Source: Microcoleus sp. FACHB-831 (lineage in GTDB: Bacteria; Cyanobacteriota; Cyanobacteriia; Cyanobacteriales; FACHB-T130). Taken from it: DNA of 64,000 nucleotides. The first letter of the stretch is position 1. Each line of letters begins with the position of its first letter. A model generated the notes under the pieces. The model saw only the letters and a program-made list of their open reading frames with translations, was not told the DNA's origin and did not search any database. The translations under genes were made by a program, and so were the position numbers. Shown piece by piece: positions 7,724 to 16,115 of this stretch. The stretch spans positions 1 through 64,000 of the forward strand of contig NZ_JACJON010000073.1 of the NCBI RefSeq assembly GCF_014695585.1. The letters run 5' to 3'.

Positions 7724-9274
7724 CTAAGCCCCAATCCTTGTACTTGCAAAGGAGCCAACGAGCCAATATGTCACCATTTCTCCCTTCCCTTTGACCTTGA
7801 TAGCGCCTCGTTTTTGGAACACATACTTATCCTTGAGTCGCTCATAGGTGGCTTCTGTTACCTGAATGCTTCCTGCTTGGCCGGAAGATTCCATGCGCGA
7901 AGCAATATTGACGGCATCTCCCCACAAGTCATAGATAAATTTCTTCGTGCCAATGACTCCAGCGACGACAATCCCTGTATTAATGCCAATGCGGATTTGA
8001 ACGTTCACACCTCCTTCGGTTCGCAAGCGCTCGATCGCAGCTTGCATCGCCAGTGCCATATCTGCGATCGCTTCGGCATGATCGGCTCTGGGAATTGGTA
8101 GCCCAGCGGCTACCATGTAGGCATCGCCAATCGTCTTGATTTTTTCTAATCCCAACTGTTGAGCCAGTGCGTCGAAGGTGCAAAAAATTTGATTAAGTAA
8201 ATTAACCAGCTCAATTGGTTTTAATCGAGCCGATAGGGGCGTAAACCCAACAAGATCGGCAAACATAATTGTCACCTCGTTGAATTGTTCAGCGATCGCA
8301 CCTGGATTTTGTTTGAGCTGCTTGGCGATTGCCTCTGGCAAAATATTGAGCAATAACTGTTCTGACTTTTGCGCTGAGTCTGCCAGTTGCTCTATGGCTT
8401 GTTCGAGTCGATCGGATTGTACTAAGATCGATTTCTCAAAAACATCTAGCAACTGCGTCAAAGTCACTACCTGGGATTTAAGCTGCGCTAGCTCCCGCTC
8501 AGTGTTTCTTGTGAATATTTGCCTAGAGGCTGGAGCAGATTCATCTTTTTGAGCGAAGACAGCTCCTCGATCGAAAGGCAGCAGTGCTGTCTTTACGTTC
8601 AGCGCCAGAGTGCTGAACATTTGAGCTGTGCTGTGAGGAATCTGGACTTTCAAGAACATGATGATTGCAAACAGATTGCCCGAAGGCAATAGACCACCGA
8701 ACCCCAACACAGACTTGATTCCGAATGGAATTACAAAGGAGTCCTGGGCGGGAATATAGGGGTTGCCAATCGCTTCAGGCACATAGAAAACGTTGTATTT
8801 CCTCTGCTCGATTTCTACTAAAAGATTCGGGTCGGGGTTGATAACTGTTTTTATATCTAAGCCAAGCTGTCTGATGAGTTGTGAGATCATCGGCATCTGA
8901 GCCACTACAGATTCGCTTGCCAGTGGAATAGCTTTGTGTCCAACGGATGTGTGTCTTGAGTTCCATTCCGTTTGTTCTCCTACCGTTGCCAGTGCAGTCA
9001 TGCACTTCATGACAGGCAAAGGGGGATAGTCGCCCAACATACTACGGGCATAGTCGGCAAGTTCGGCTTCTAAGTCTTCATAAGGGTGAGTTTTGAACAA
9101 ACGGACGAGGGCGCAGGATTTCTCACCAGTTGGCTTAGTACAGAAATTTTCGTAAAAATACCTAACAATTCTGTTACTCGCCTCTTCCATACTTTCAGCC
9201 CCCAAGCCGAAGTGGCGTAGAGCCAACCCGCATTCCACCATGTCCCTTAAAGTGAATCTCGTCAAGTCGTACAT
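7724..9274 (-). CDS. Class III adenylate cyclase with N-terminal GAF-like sensory region, 516 aa
   Basis: The C-terminal 180 residues are a class III nucleotide cyclase domain. It has VTIMFADLVGFTPLS with the metal Asp, KIKTIGDAYMVAAG where the Lys favours ATP over GTP, and YDLWGDAVNIASRME with the substrate Asp and the transition-state Arg. Before it lies the helical linker SEQLLLNILPEAIAKQL typical of signal-regulated cyclases. The N-terminal 270 residues look like a GAF-type sensor. The likely product is cAMP. The start is placed at ATG 9274, preceded by a GAGGAAG ribosome site; a longer reading from 9358 would overlap trhO. The ligand is unknown. Confidence 0.85.
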   Translation of the reverse strand: MYDLTRFTLRDMVECGLALRHFGLGAESMEEASNRIVRYFYENFCTKPTGEKSCALVRLFKTHPYEDLEAELADYARSMLGDYPPLPVMKCMTALATVGEQTEWNSRHTSVGHKAIPLASESVVAQMPMISQLIRQLGLDIKTVINPDPNLLVEIEQRKYNVFYVPEAIGNPYIPAQDSFVIPFGIKSVLGFGGLLPSGNLFAIIMFLKVQIPHSTAQMFSTLALNVKTALLPFDRGAVFAQKDESAPASRQIFTRNTERELAQLKSQVVTLTQLLDVFEKSILVQSDRLEQAIEQLADSAQKSEQLLLNILPEAIAKQLKQNPGAIAEQFNEVTIMFADLVGFTPLSARLKPIELVNLLNQIFCTFDALAQQLGLEKIKTIGDAYMVAAGLPIPRADHAEAIADMALAMQAAIERLRTEGGVNVQIRIGINTGIVVAGVIGTKKFIYDLWGDAVNIASRMESSGQAGSIQVTEATYERLKDKYVFQKRGAIKVKGKGEMVTYWLVGSFASTRIGA

Positions 9275-9327
9275 CTGACTTCCTCGTCGATTTGGAAATT
9301 GGGGTGCTGTTGAATACCGCTCTTGTG

Positions 9328-10152
9328 TCAAACTGGGCGATCGCAACAGTAGGGACAAGAAACATTCTCTTGATAATGAGGTGAAGTTTTATCGGCTTCG
9401 GAGATAGGATGCCCGCAACTTTGGCACATTTCATGAGTTCCTATCTCCAAACCTTCACGTAAAGCGACACGTTGATCGAAGACAAAACATTCCCCTTGCC
9501 ACAGACTTTCTTCTGGGGGAACTTCCTCTAAATACTTGAGAATGCCGCCTTTGAGGTGATACACCTCTTGGAAGCCTTCAGCCATCATGAATGATGTCGC
9601 TTTTTCGCAGCGAATGCCGCCAGTGCAGAATAAAGCAACTTTTTTATGTTTGCTCGGATCGAGGTCGTTGCGAACATAGTCGGGAAATTGGCGGAATGAG
9701 GCAGTTTTGGGATTTTGCGCTCCTTGAAAAGTACCAATCGACACCTCATAATCGTTGCGGGTGTCAATAATCGTTACTTCTGGATCTGAAATCAGTTCGT
9801 TCCACTCCTGCGGACTGACATAAGTGCCAACGCGATCGCTTGGATCGATTTCCGGTAATCCCAACGTGACAATTTCTTTCTTCAACCGCACCTTCATCCG
9901 GTCGAACGGCGGTGAATCGGCATAAGACTCTTTATGCTCCAAGTCAACCAGGCGGGGATCTGAACGTAAAAACGATAGCACCGAATAAATTGCCTGACGC
10001 GAGCCTGCAATCGTCCCGTTAATGCCTTCTGCTGCAAGCAATATCGTCCCTCTAATACCCTGTGCTTCGCAGTGCGACAACAAGGATTCTCGCTTTTCGG
10101 CAAAGTCCGGCAATTTGACAAATTTATAGAAAGTTACAACAACTTGGGTCAT
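9328..10152 (-). CDS. trhO: tRNA uridine(34) hydroxylase TrhO (rhodanese-like), about 274 aa
   Basis: TrhO (YceA) makes 5-hydroxyuridine at the wobble position of tRNAs in an oxygen-dependent reaction. The protein has the N-terminal ferredoxin-like UPF0176 domain ([19 protein letters not shown]). The rhodanese domain has the active loop [13 protein letters not shown]. The C-terminal cysteine motif is [13 protein letters not shown], ending in CPYCC. Length is normal. ATG 10152 is preferred; a TTG at 10164 would add four residues. The cyclase gene begins 53 nt downstream, so the pair could be co-transcribed. Confidence 0.9.
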   Translation of the reverse strand: MTQVVVTFYKFVKLPDFAEKRESLLSHCEAQGIRGTILLAAEGINGTIAGSRQAIYSVLSFLRSDPRLVDLEHKESYADSPPFDRMKVRLKKEIVTLGLPEIDPSDRVGTYVSPQEWNELISDPEVTIIDTRNDYEVSIGTFQGAQNPKTASFRQFPDYVRNDLDPSKHKKVALFCTGGIRCEKATSFMMAEGFQEVYHLKGGILKYLEEVPPEESLWQGECFVFDQRVALREGLEIGTHEMCQSCGHPISEADKTSPHYQENVSCPYCCDRPV

Positions 10153-10318
10153 TTCCCCGCTCAACTCGAAGGAGTAGAAATTTTTTACTCAGGTTTACAA
10201 CCTAACAGAGGCAAGCTTCAGGATGACATGCGTCTAAATATTTCTTCCTTTACCCCTTGTCTAATGGAATCATATGAGCTACTATAATAAAAGTGCATGA
10301 AGTTCCGGCTTCAAGCCT

Positions 10319-10391
10319 GGGGGTTTAGCTCAGTTGGTAGAGCGCCTGCTTTGCAAGCAGGATGTCAGCGGTTCGAGTCCGCTAACCTCCA
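10319..10391 (+). tRNA. trnA-UGC: tRNA-Ala (anticodon UGC)
   Basis: The 73-nt sequence folds as a full cloverleaf. It has a 7-bp acceptor stem (GGGGGTT with AACCTCC, one G-U pair), a D arm, and an anticodon stem CCTGC/GCAGG with loop TTTGCAA. The T arm is AGCGG TTCGAGT CCGCT and the discriminator base is A. The 3' CCA is not encoded. The anticodon TGC reads Ala codons. Confidence 0.97.
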
Positions 10392-10613
10392 TTAGAAATG
10401 ATACTACTACTTGTCCTGCGAACGCTTAGGTTTGGCAAAGAGCGATCGCTATGGCTATGGATGGCGATCGCATATCCTTCCAAACTTTCCACAACTTAGT
10501 GCTAAAGCTCTGACTTTCAGACCAGTGGATCGCTATCAGCAGATAGAGGATACCTAGTCTTTGCTGTTTATAGAATAGGTTTGAGTTCAAAACATAGAAG
10601 TCAGCATAAACCT

Positions 10614-11387
10614 ATGGCAGTAGAAAGCAGAGAAAGTTCATCCACCGACCAAGTGAGTGAAGCGATCGCGAAAGCAACTCAAGTAGCTAAGTTGGCTTCT
10701 GAGGCACTACAGTCTGCTACTGACAAAGTTACAAGCGCGACCACTCTTTTAGGAGAGTCTGTTACACCTACGGCGATGCGGTTAGTCGAGGAGGGAACGG
10801 AAAACGTAGGCAAATTCGTTACCCCAATCGCTGAAAACCCTTTCATAAAATATGCTGCCAAACTTCCAGGCCTTAACTTGCTCTTAGCTGGGCTGGGTCA
10901 AGTTGATGTGGATAAAGCTCAGAATGAAGTAGAAAAGCTGCGTCAAGAATACCCCTTAGAAACACCCGAACAGCTTGCCCACCGCATTATTGTCGATACT
11001 TCGCTCAAAGCAGGTGGAATTGGATTGCTAACCAACTTTGTACCTCCGTTGGCGCTAACTCTGTTTGCAGTTGATATAGCAGCAATCACCGCACTTCAAG
11101 CTGAGATGATTTATCGCATTGCTGCTGCATATGGATTTTCGCTAAAAGATCCAACTCGACGAGGCGAAGTCCTGGCAATTTTTGGTTTGTCTGTGGGAGG
11201 TTCTGGAGTCCTGAAGGTTGGGTTGGGCTTTGTGGAACTTCTACCTATAATAGGCGCTGTGGTTGGAGCATCAAATAACGCTGCTTTGCTTTACTCGCTA
11301 GGATTTGTTGCCTGCCGATTCTATGAACTAAAAATAAACTCTGTTGCTCGCACAACTGTGAGTGATGTTGGGAATGCTACTAACTAA
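10614..11387 (+). CDS. EcsC-like family protein, 257 aa
   Basis: The protein has a long helical N-terminal part (about 60 residues rich in Ala, Ser and Thr). It is followed by a region with hydrophobic glycine-rich segments (GGIGLLTNFVPPLALTLFAV, EMIYRIAAAYGFSL, ELLPIIGAVVGASNNAAL), the pattern of EcsC/DUF697-type proteins. It probably associates with the membrane. The biochemical role of the family is not established. The start is placed at ATG 10614; an upstream TTG would add 11 residues. It is convergent with modBC, with a strong hairpin between them. Confidence 0.6.
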   Translation: MAVESRESSSTDQVSEAIAKATQVAKLASEALQSATDKVTSATTLLGESVTPTAMRLVEEGTENVGKFVTPIAENPFIKYAAKLPGLNLLLAGLGQVDVDKAQNEVEKLRQEYPLETPEQLAHRIIVDTSLKAGGIGLLTNFVPPLALTLFAVDIAAITALQAEMIYRIAAAYGFSLKDPTRRGEVLAIFGLSVGGSGVLKVGLGFVELLPIIGAVVGASNNAALLYSLGFVACRFYELKINSVARTTVSDVGNATN

Positions 11388-11432
11388 TAGAAGCATTGAT
11401 ACTGAGCAACACAATACTTCTCTAACAAGGAA

Positions 11433-11481
11433 AACCTCACCCCAACCCCTCTCCTTGCAGGAGAGGGGTTGGGGTGAGGTT
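11433..11481. terminator. Perfect 22-bp inverted repeat, probable two-way terminator / palindromic repeat
   Basis: Two 22-nt arms rich in C on one side and G on the other pair without mismatch around a 5-nt loop (TTGCA). It lies between the stop of the EcsC-like gene and the stop of modBC, 4 nt from the latter. There is no U-run, so it may instead be a dispersed palindromic element that blocks read-through from both sides. Confidence 0.65.
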
Positions 11482-11485
11482 CCGC

Positions 11486-13279
11486 TTATTCCGACAGAAG
11501 AAACAGCCGCAGCGGATGCAGACGAATGTACCAGGGAAAAGGACGATCTTTGAGAGTAGCCCATTTTTCTTTAAAGACTTCTGCTTGCAGATGGTAGTCT
11601 TGGGGGCTGGTAGGCGAAGAATTTAACTTAATATATAGTGTCATCCGGTGCGGGGTTTCGCTTGTTTGAACCAACCAGCAGGGGAAAGTATTTTTTTGAT
11701 GGGGGTCGTCGGTAAAGGTTAGTTGATGGGCGCGAATTCCTATATGTGAAAGTGGAGCTGGGATTGGTTCAACTATCTGGAGAGTGCAACTCCAATCTAT
11801 CGCGTCTACCATTTGAGATTCCCTGACAACAGCGCGGGAGAAGTTCTTGCACCCCGTCAATTGGGCTACACCTACAGTATTTGGATGCTCGAAGATGTCA
11901 TGTTTAGAACCGTAAGCGATCGCTCTTCCTTGTTCAATTACCAATAAATCCCCGCAAACTCGGTAAGCTTCTTCTAAATTGTGGGTTACAAATAGGGTGA
12001 CGCCGGGGTAAGTTGAAAGCGTCGAAATTAGTTGCTTTTCTAGCTGACTTCGCAAGTGCGTATCCAGTGCTGAAAATGGTTCATCCAGCAGCAGCGCTTC
12101 TGGTTGACTTGCTAAGGCTCTCGCTAAGGCTACCCGTTGCTGCTGACCGCCTGAGAGTTGGTGCGGGTATCGGTCTGCTAATCCCTGCAACTGCAAAGCG
12201 GCGAGTTGAGTTTCTACCTGCTGTTTGATTATTAAAGCTGACGTGCCCTTTGGCAAACCAAAGGCAATGTTTTGAGCGACAGTTAAGTGAGGGAATAGGG
12301 CGTAATTTTGAAATAAAAAACCAATGCGGCGATCGCGACTGGGAATATTTGTCCCTGTTTGCGAATCGAACAACACCCGCCCGTTTAAAACAATGCGACC
12401 GGAGGTAGGCGTTTCTATCCCTGCAATGCTGCGAAGAATCATGCTTTTGCCAGCACCAGAAGCCCCCAACAATCCCAAGGGGTTTTCGTTGGCGCTGAAG
12501 GATAATTGCAGCAAAAAGCCAGGGAGTTGCTTTTGGATGTCTACAACAAGCCCGAAATTAGTAATTGGTAATTGGTAATTTGCGATTGGCGATCGTTCCC
12601 CAGTATTGTAGAGACGCCGATTTATCGCGTCTCCCTTTCCCCAAAAATTGGCAGCAATGATGGCGGATAGAGAAATGCTCATAATTACCAGCACCCACAC
12701 CCAGGCTTCATTCATGGCTCCCGCTTCAACGGCAAAATATATAGCCATTGGGATAGTTTGAGTTTGTCCGGGGATGTTGCCAGCCAGCATTAACGTAGCT
12801 CCGAATTCACCCAAAGCACGGGCGAAAGCTAGAGTAGTTCCGGCGAGAATCCCTGGCATTGCCAAGGGTAAAGTGATTCGCCAAAAGATTGTCCATTCCG
12901 AAGCGCCAAGAGTCCTGGCTACCCGCAGGAGATTAGCATCAATTTGTTCAAATGCTCCCAGTGCTGTTTTGTACATCAAGGGGAAGGCAACTACTGTGGC
13001 TGCAATAACTGCGGCGTACCAAGTGAAGACGATACTGAAGTTAAGCGACAGTAGCACTTGTCCAAGGGGGCCATTTTTGCCAAACAGCAGCAGTAATAAA
13101 AAGCCGACGACTGTTGGTGGCAAAATTAGGGGCGAGATAAAGATTCCCTCAACTACCGATTTCCATTTACCGACGCTAGTCAGCATCCAGTAAGCAGCGG
13201 CAATTCCCAGGAAGAAGGTAATTATGGTAGCGATTAAGGCGGTTTTGAGGGATATCCATAAAGGAGAAATGTCAAGCAT
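11486..13279 (-). CDS. modBC: Molybdate ABC transporter, ModB permease fused to ModC ATPase, 597 aa
   Basis: Residues 1-212 are a ModB permease with five or so membrane segments and the EAA loop RTLGASEWTIFWRITLPLAMPG. After a linker (about 213-245) comes the ModC ATPase. It has Walker A GASGAGKS, signature LSGGQQQR, Walker B ALLLDEPFSALD and the H-loop FVTHNLEEAY. A C-terminal TOBE-like region contains IGIRAHQLTF. It imports molybdate with the ModA protein encoded just upstream, 75 bp away. ModB-ModC fusions are known in cyanobacteria. The unusual point is the linker, which is encoded by sequences that elsewhere are intergenic repeats. Start ATG 13279 fits the permease N-terminus. Confidence 0.92.
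   Translation of the reverse strand: MLDISPLWISLKTALIATIITFFLGIAAAYWMLTSVGKWKSVVEGIFISPLILPPTVVGFLLLLLFGKNGPLGQVLLSLNFSIVFTWYAAVIAATVVAFPLMYKTALGAFEQIDANLLRVARTLGASEWTIFWRITLPLAMPGILAGTTLAFARALGEFGATLMLAGNIPGQTQTIPMAIYFAVEAGAMNEAWVWVLVIMSISLSAIIAANFWGKGDAINRRLYNTGERSPIANYQLPITNFGLVVDIQKQLPGFLLQLSFSANENPLGLLGASGAGKSMILRSIAGIETPTSGRIVLNGRVLFDSQTGTNIPSRDRRIGFLFQNYALFPHLTVAQNIAFGLPKGTSALIIKQQVETQLAALQLQGLADRYPHQLSGGQQQRVALARALASQPEALLLDEPFSALDTHLRSQLEKQLISTLSTYPGVTLFVTHNLEEAYRVCGDLLVIEQGRAIAYGSKHDIFEHPNTVGVAQLTGCKNFSRAVVRESQMVDAIDWSCTLQIVEPIPAPLSHIGIRAHQLTFTDDPHQKNTFPCWLVQTSETPHRMTLYIKLNSSPTSPQDYHLQAEVFKEKWATLKDRPFPWYIRLHPLRLFLLSE
12561..12580 (-). repeat. AATTACC-type tandem repeat inside the modBC linker
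   Basis: The run of TAATTGGTAATTGGTAATT is the reverse complement of the heptamer-type repeat seen between genes at 6715-6743. Here it is translated as part of the ModB-ModC linker (about residues 234-240, peptide NYQLPIT). Confidence 0.7.
12608..12634 (+). repeat. 27-bp GTAGAGACGC-type dispersed repeat, copy 1 (in modBC linker)
   Basis: The sequence begins GTAGAGACGCCGATTTATCG and is partly palindromic. It matches the copy at 13321-13347 in reverse orientation at 24 of 27 positions. It encodes linker residues around 216-224 of the ModBC fusion. Confidence 0.75.
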
Positions 13280-13320
13280 AAGACATTTAATTTTATTGGC
13301 CGCTGTTGACAGCCAAGGGT

Positions 13321-13347
13321 CAAGACGCGATAAATCGGTGTCTCTAC
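13321..13347 (-). repeat. 27-bp GTAGAGACGC-type dispersed repeat, copy 2 (between modA and modBC)
   Basis: This is the reverse-orientation partner of the repeat at 12608-12634. It lies in the 75-bp gap between modA and modBC. The two copies therefore flank the ModB half of the fusion gene as inverted repeats. Confidence 0.75.
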
Positions 13348-13354
13348 AAACTTT

Positions 13355-14152
13355 TTACCTCGCTATACCAAACCCGTATTTTTTAAATAAAGTTTTAGCG
13401 CGATCGCTCAACAAAAACTGGATGTATTCTCTAGCAGCAGCCATATTTTTGCTGCTCTTGAGTACTGCTACTGGGTAAACAATTGCAGAATGTAAGTTTT
13501 CTGCTGCTGTCGCTACCACTTTTACCTGTTGTGATGTTCTAGCATCTGTGCTATAAACAACACCTGCATCGGCGTTACCACTTTCTACAGCCGCTAGGAC
13601 TTGACGGACGTTGTTACCAAGCACAAATTTTGGTCGAACTTGCGACAAAATTCCCAAATTTTTAAATACTTGCTCGGCGTATTGTCCTGCTGGTACGCTT
13701 CTTGGTTCTCCCATAGCAATTTTCTTGACTTTAGAGCCTGTCAAGTCGCGAAAGTCGGCGATACCGGAATAATTTTTTGGCACGATCAAGACAAGGCTAT
13801 TGGTCAGCAGATTGCGGCGGGTATCGGTGAGTATCGTACCCTTTTCCTGTAATGCATCCATTTGCTTTGTAGCAGCAGAAATAAAAATATCTGCTGGTGC
13901 GCCGTTTTCAATTTGTTGCTGTAAAGCGCCAGAAGCACCGAAGTTATAGTTAAGGGTGACATTTGCCTTATTTTGTCGGTAAATATGCCCCGCTTGTTCG
14001 AGGGATTCTTTCAAACTGGCGGCAGCGGATACGAGCAAGTTGGTGTTTGCCTGTGCCACAACAGTAGACCGATCAAAAAATTTTATGCTACGTGCCAAGA
14101 GTAAAGTGGCAACTAGCGCGCAGATGAAGATAATAATTTGTCTGGTTTTCAT
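13355..14152 (-). CDS. modA: Molybdate-binding periplasmic protein ModA, 265 aa
   Basis: The N-terminal 20-25 residues form a hydrophobic signal or anchor. The mature part begins LLVSAAASLKESLEQ, with the Ser residues that hold molybdate. It continues through YNFGASGALQQQIENGAPADIFISA and AGVVYSTDA, all standard ModA positions. It captures molybdate (or tungstate) outside the membrane and hands it to ModBC, encoded directly downstream. The 14153-15581 region upstream has no recognised ModE site or molybdenum-cofactor riboswitch. Confidence 0.93.
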   Translation of the reverse strand: MKTRQIIIFICALVATLLLARSIKFFDRSTVVAQANTNLLVSAAASLKESLEQAGHIYRQNKANVTLNYNFGASGALQQQIENGAPADIFISAATKQMDALQEKGTILTDTRRNLLTNSLVLIVPKNYSGIADFRDLTGSKVKKIAMGEPRSVPAGQYAEQVFKNLGILSQVRPKFVLGNNVRQVLAAVESGNADAGVVYSTDARTSQQVKVVATAAENLHSAIVYPVAVLKSSKNMAAAREYIQFLLSDRAKTLFKKYGFGIAR

Positions 14153-14324
14153 AAGAAAGCCGTATTAGTTCCATCGAGTAGCGACACTTTTACGCCCGTT
14201 CGCATATGCTACCGCTTGCAAGCAACAATGTGAAATATATGCCAAAGCTATCCTCGCCTGAAGGTATATTTCCGGGATGCTCTTCTTCGTCAAAGGCTGC
14301 AAATTAAAAAAATTGCAGTAAAAT

Positions 14325-14570
14325 TTATACCTGTTCGCGGCTATTATGAGTAATCTGAGCAGACGAAAATTTTAGCTTGTCAAAATTCGGGTTGTGGGAA
14401 TCGGGGTGGTAAAGGTCTATGACAAAAATTACAGGCGGCTTTGCGCGATCGCTGTCTTCAAGAGGAGTTTCGATGGTTTTAATACCTGGTAAAATTTTTT
14501 CGAGCCAATTTTGCTCCTCGCGATCGCGGCTAGTCTCTAAAACCTGAGTTGAATATGTATTCTTTATCGT
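14325..14570 (-). pseudogene. Coding-like fragment without a start codon, unknown family
   Basis: The minus strand has an open frame from a TAG at 14573-14571 to a TAA at 14327-14325. It contains well-formed coding sequence such as NWLEKILPGIKTIETP, PPVIFVIDLYHPDSHNP and FSSAQITHNSREQV. No ATG or convincing GTG/TTG start with a ribosome site is present at its 5' end, so it is probably the 3' part of a broken gene. I do not recognise the family. Confidence 0.35.
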
Positions 14571-15581
14571 CTATTGCGTGACATCCTCCCCCGCTAACTG
14601 GCAAGCAGGCAATATCCCATATTCGAGAAACCAGCTTTTGAAGCTTATGATAAATGAAGGCGAGCGCTTGCTGGCTTTTGTGCTGAATAGCGTTGGAAAA
14701 AGGTAATATATTAAATCCAATCTCCGTCCCATTCAACCGCGCGATGCTAGCCCTTATGCTTCTTCAGCTTTTGTCCGTAGCATAGCCCGCGCCAGTACGA
14801 CACGAACAAACGGCTGGACTGTTGAGGGATAGATAATCATTTTTGAGCAACGATGCCAGAATATCTTTGACAATGGCAGGCGTATGATTTTAATATCGTA
14901 AACAATAGTAAGTATTTGAGTCCAGCCCAAAAACTCTCAGAGTTGGGGCTGGCTTTTATCAGGATTTGTTAATATTCAAGCTGGAGAAGGTCTGTTGATA
15001 TAAGCTAGCAGATCTGGTTTTCCACAAATAGCTAAATCATAGACCAGCTAAGGAATATAACTAGGTTGTCATACTGCCGTAAGGTAAGCAAGTTTTGGTT
15101 TCAGTAATTGAAGATCTGTGCGAACTTCACGCGATCGCTTAAGCGATTGCAGAGTAAAGTAGGCTGTTATAACGACTGCAACAGTAGTGCGGGCTGATAG
15201 AATACCTACTTATTTACTTGTGCTTATCAGTGCAAAGACGCAGTAGCGATGTTCGCGATCGCAATAGCCCCCTAATGTGCGTTAAACTGCGAAATCCTTC
15301 CAGAAAAGACAGGGATCGCTGATGCAACAAGGAGAACAATAAGCATCTATTACTACAGGTTGCTTCAAAACCAAAGCCTGAGTATAGGGTTATTGGTTTG
15401 CCAATAATGGGTAATAAGTAATGGGTAATGACGAATACCAATTCATATCTGTCTTAGGTAAAGGTATTGGCAACCTGCTGTGCAAGTTCAAGAAACAGAA
15501 AAGTTCTTATAAACAGTAGGTATATCGAAGTGGGTTATGATATTGTTAAATTGTTCAGAAAAATGTGTGATTGGGTGGATT
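14571..15581. other. Intergenic region, about 1.0 kb
   Basis: No complete gene is recognised. The stretch contains short coding-like fragments on the minus strand near 14750-14890, a good hairpin at 14922-14957, HIP1 octamers, and a TAATGGGTAA-type repeat at 15404-15432 upstream of the cyAbrB gene. It looks like a graveyard of decayed sequence plus the cyAbrB promoter region. Confidence 0.5.
14922..14957 (+). terminator. Rho-independent terminator-like hairpin with no assigned gene
   Basis: Arms CCAGCCC and GGGCTGG enclose a second pairing (AACTCT with AGAGTT) and are followed by CTTTT. The structure would end a plus-strand transcript, yet no plus-strand gene precedes it. It may be a relic or end an unannotated small RNA. 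Confidence 0.55.
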
Positions 15582-16001
15582 ATGGCAGAAACTGCAACTT
15601 CTCCATTAACTGGAAAAGCGCTACTCCAAAAAGTTAAGGGCAGTGACTTGCCCAGACGAGAGTTGGCTAAACTTTGCGGGTATTATACGAAAACGAAATC
15701 GGGTAGCGATCGCGTTAACCTGACAGATTTTTACGATGCCCTGCTGATAGCCAAAGGTATTCCTCTAGATCCAGAGAGCGAAAAGGATGGACGGGGCCGC
15801 GAAGCATCTTATCGCGTCAGCGTACACAAAAATGGTCAGATAGTCATAGGAGCAAACTACACCGCAGAAATGGGATTAAAACCAGGTGATGAGTTTGAAA
15901 TCCGCTTGGGATACAAACACATTCGCTTGGTGCAGATTGGTAGTAATGCATTAGCAGAAAATAGCGACGAAGGTGAAGATAGCGCTGATACAGAAGAGTA
16001 A
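15582..16001 (+). CDS. cyAbrB-type transcription regulator, 139 aa
   Basis: The protein belongs to the cyanobacterial AbrB family. It has PLTGKALLQKVK and DLPRRELAKLCGYYT near the N-terminus, then VNLTDFYDALLIAKGI. The AbrB-like DNA-binding motif at the C-terminal side is YRVSVHKNGQIVIGANYT followed by MGLKPGDEFEIRLGYKHIRL. Known family members (cyAbrB1 and cyAbrB2) are abundant DNA-binding proteins acting in carbon, nitrogen and redox control. I cannot decide which of the two types this is. ATG 15582 is chosen because it gives the usual MAE start; an in-frame ATG at 15537 would add 15 atypical residues. The acidic tail is typical. Confidence 0.88.
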   Translation: MAETATSPLTGKALLQKVKGSDLPRRELAKLCGYYTKTKSGSDRVNLTDFYDALLIAKGIPLDPESEKDGRGREASYRVSVHKNGQIVIGANYTAEMGLKPGDEFEIRLGYKHIRLVQIGSNALAENSDEGEDSADTEE

Positions 16002-16115
16002 ATAGATCCAGTTGGAACTATTTTGACGAGTGCGATCGCTCGCCCCTTTTAATCGCAGCGCAGATTTTTCTTATGCGAAAAACTGAATATCGCTAACGCA
16101 GAAAATCTCTGTAGT

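Noticed and set aside
14153-14324. Molybdenum-cofactor riboswitch or ModE site before modA
   Set aside because: No matching fold or dyad was found beyond a short GCATATGC palindrome.
14579-14593. GTGACATCCTCCCCC as the end of an IS200/IS605 element
   Set aside because: The short motif recalls such ends, but no tnpA or tnpB remnant is recognised nearby.
14530-14736. 68-codon minus-strand frame
   Set aside because: It overlaps the better coding-like fragment in another frame and has no family features.
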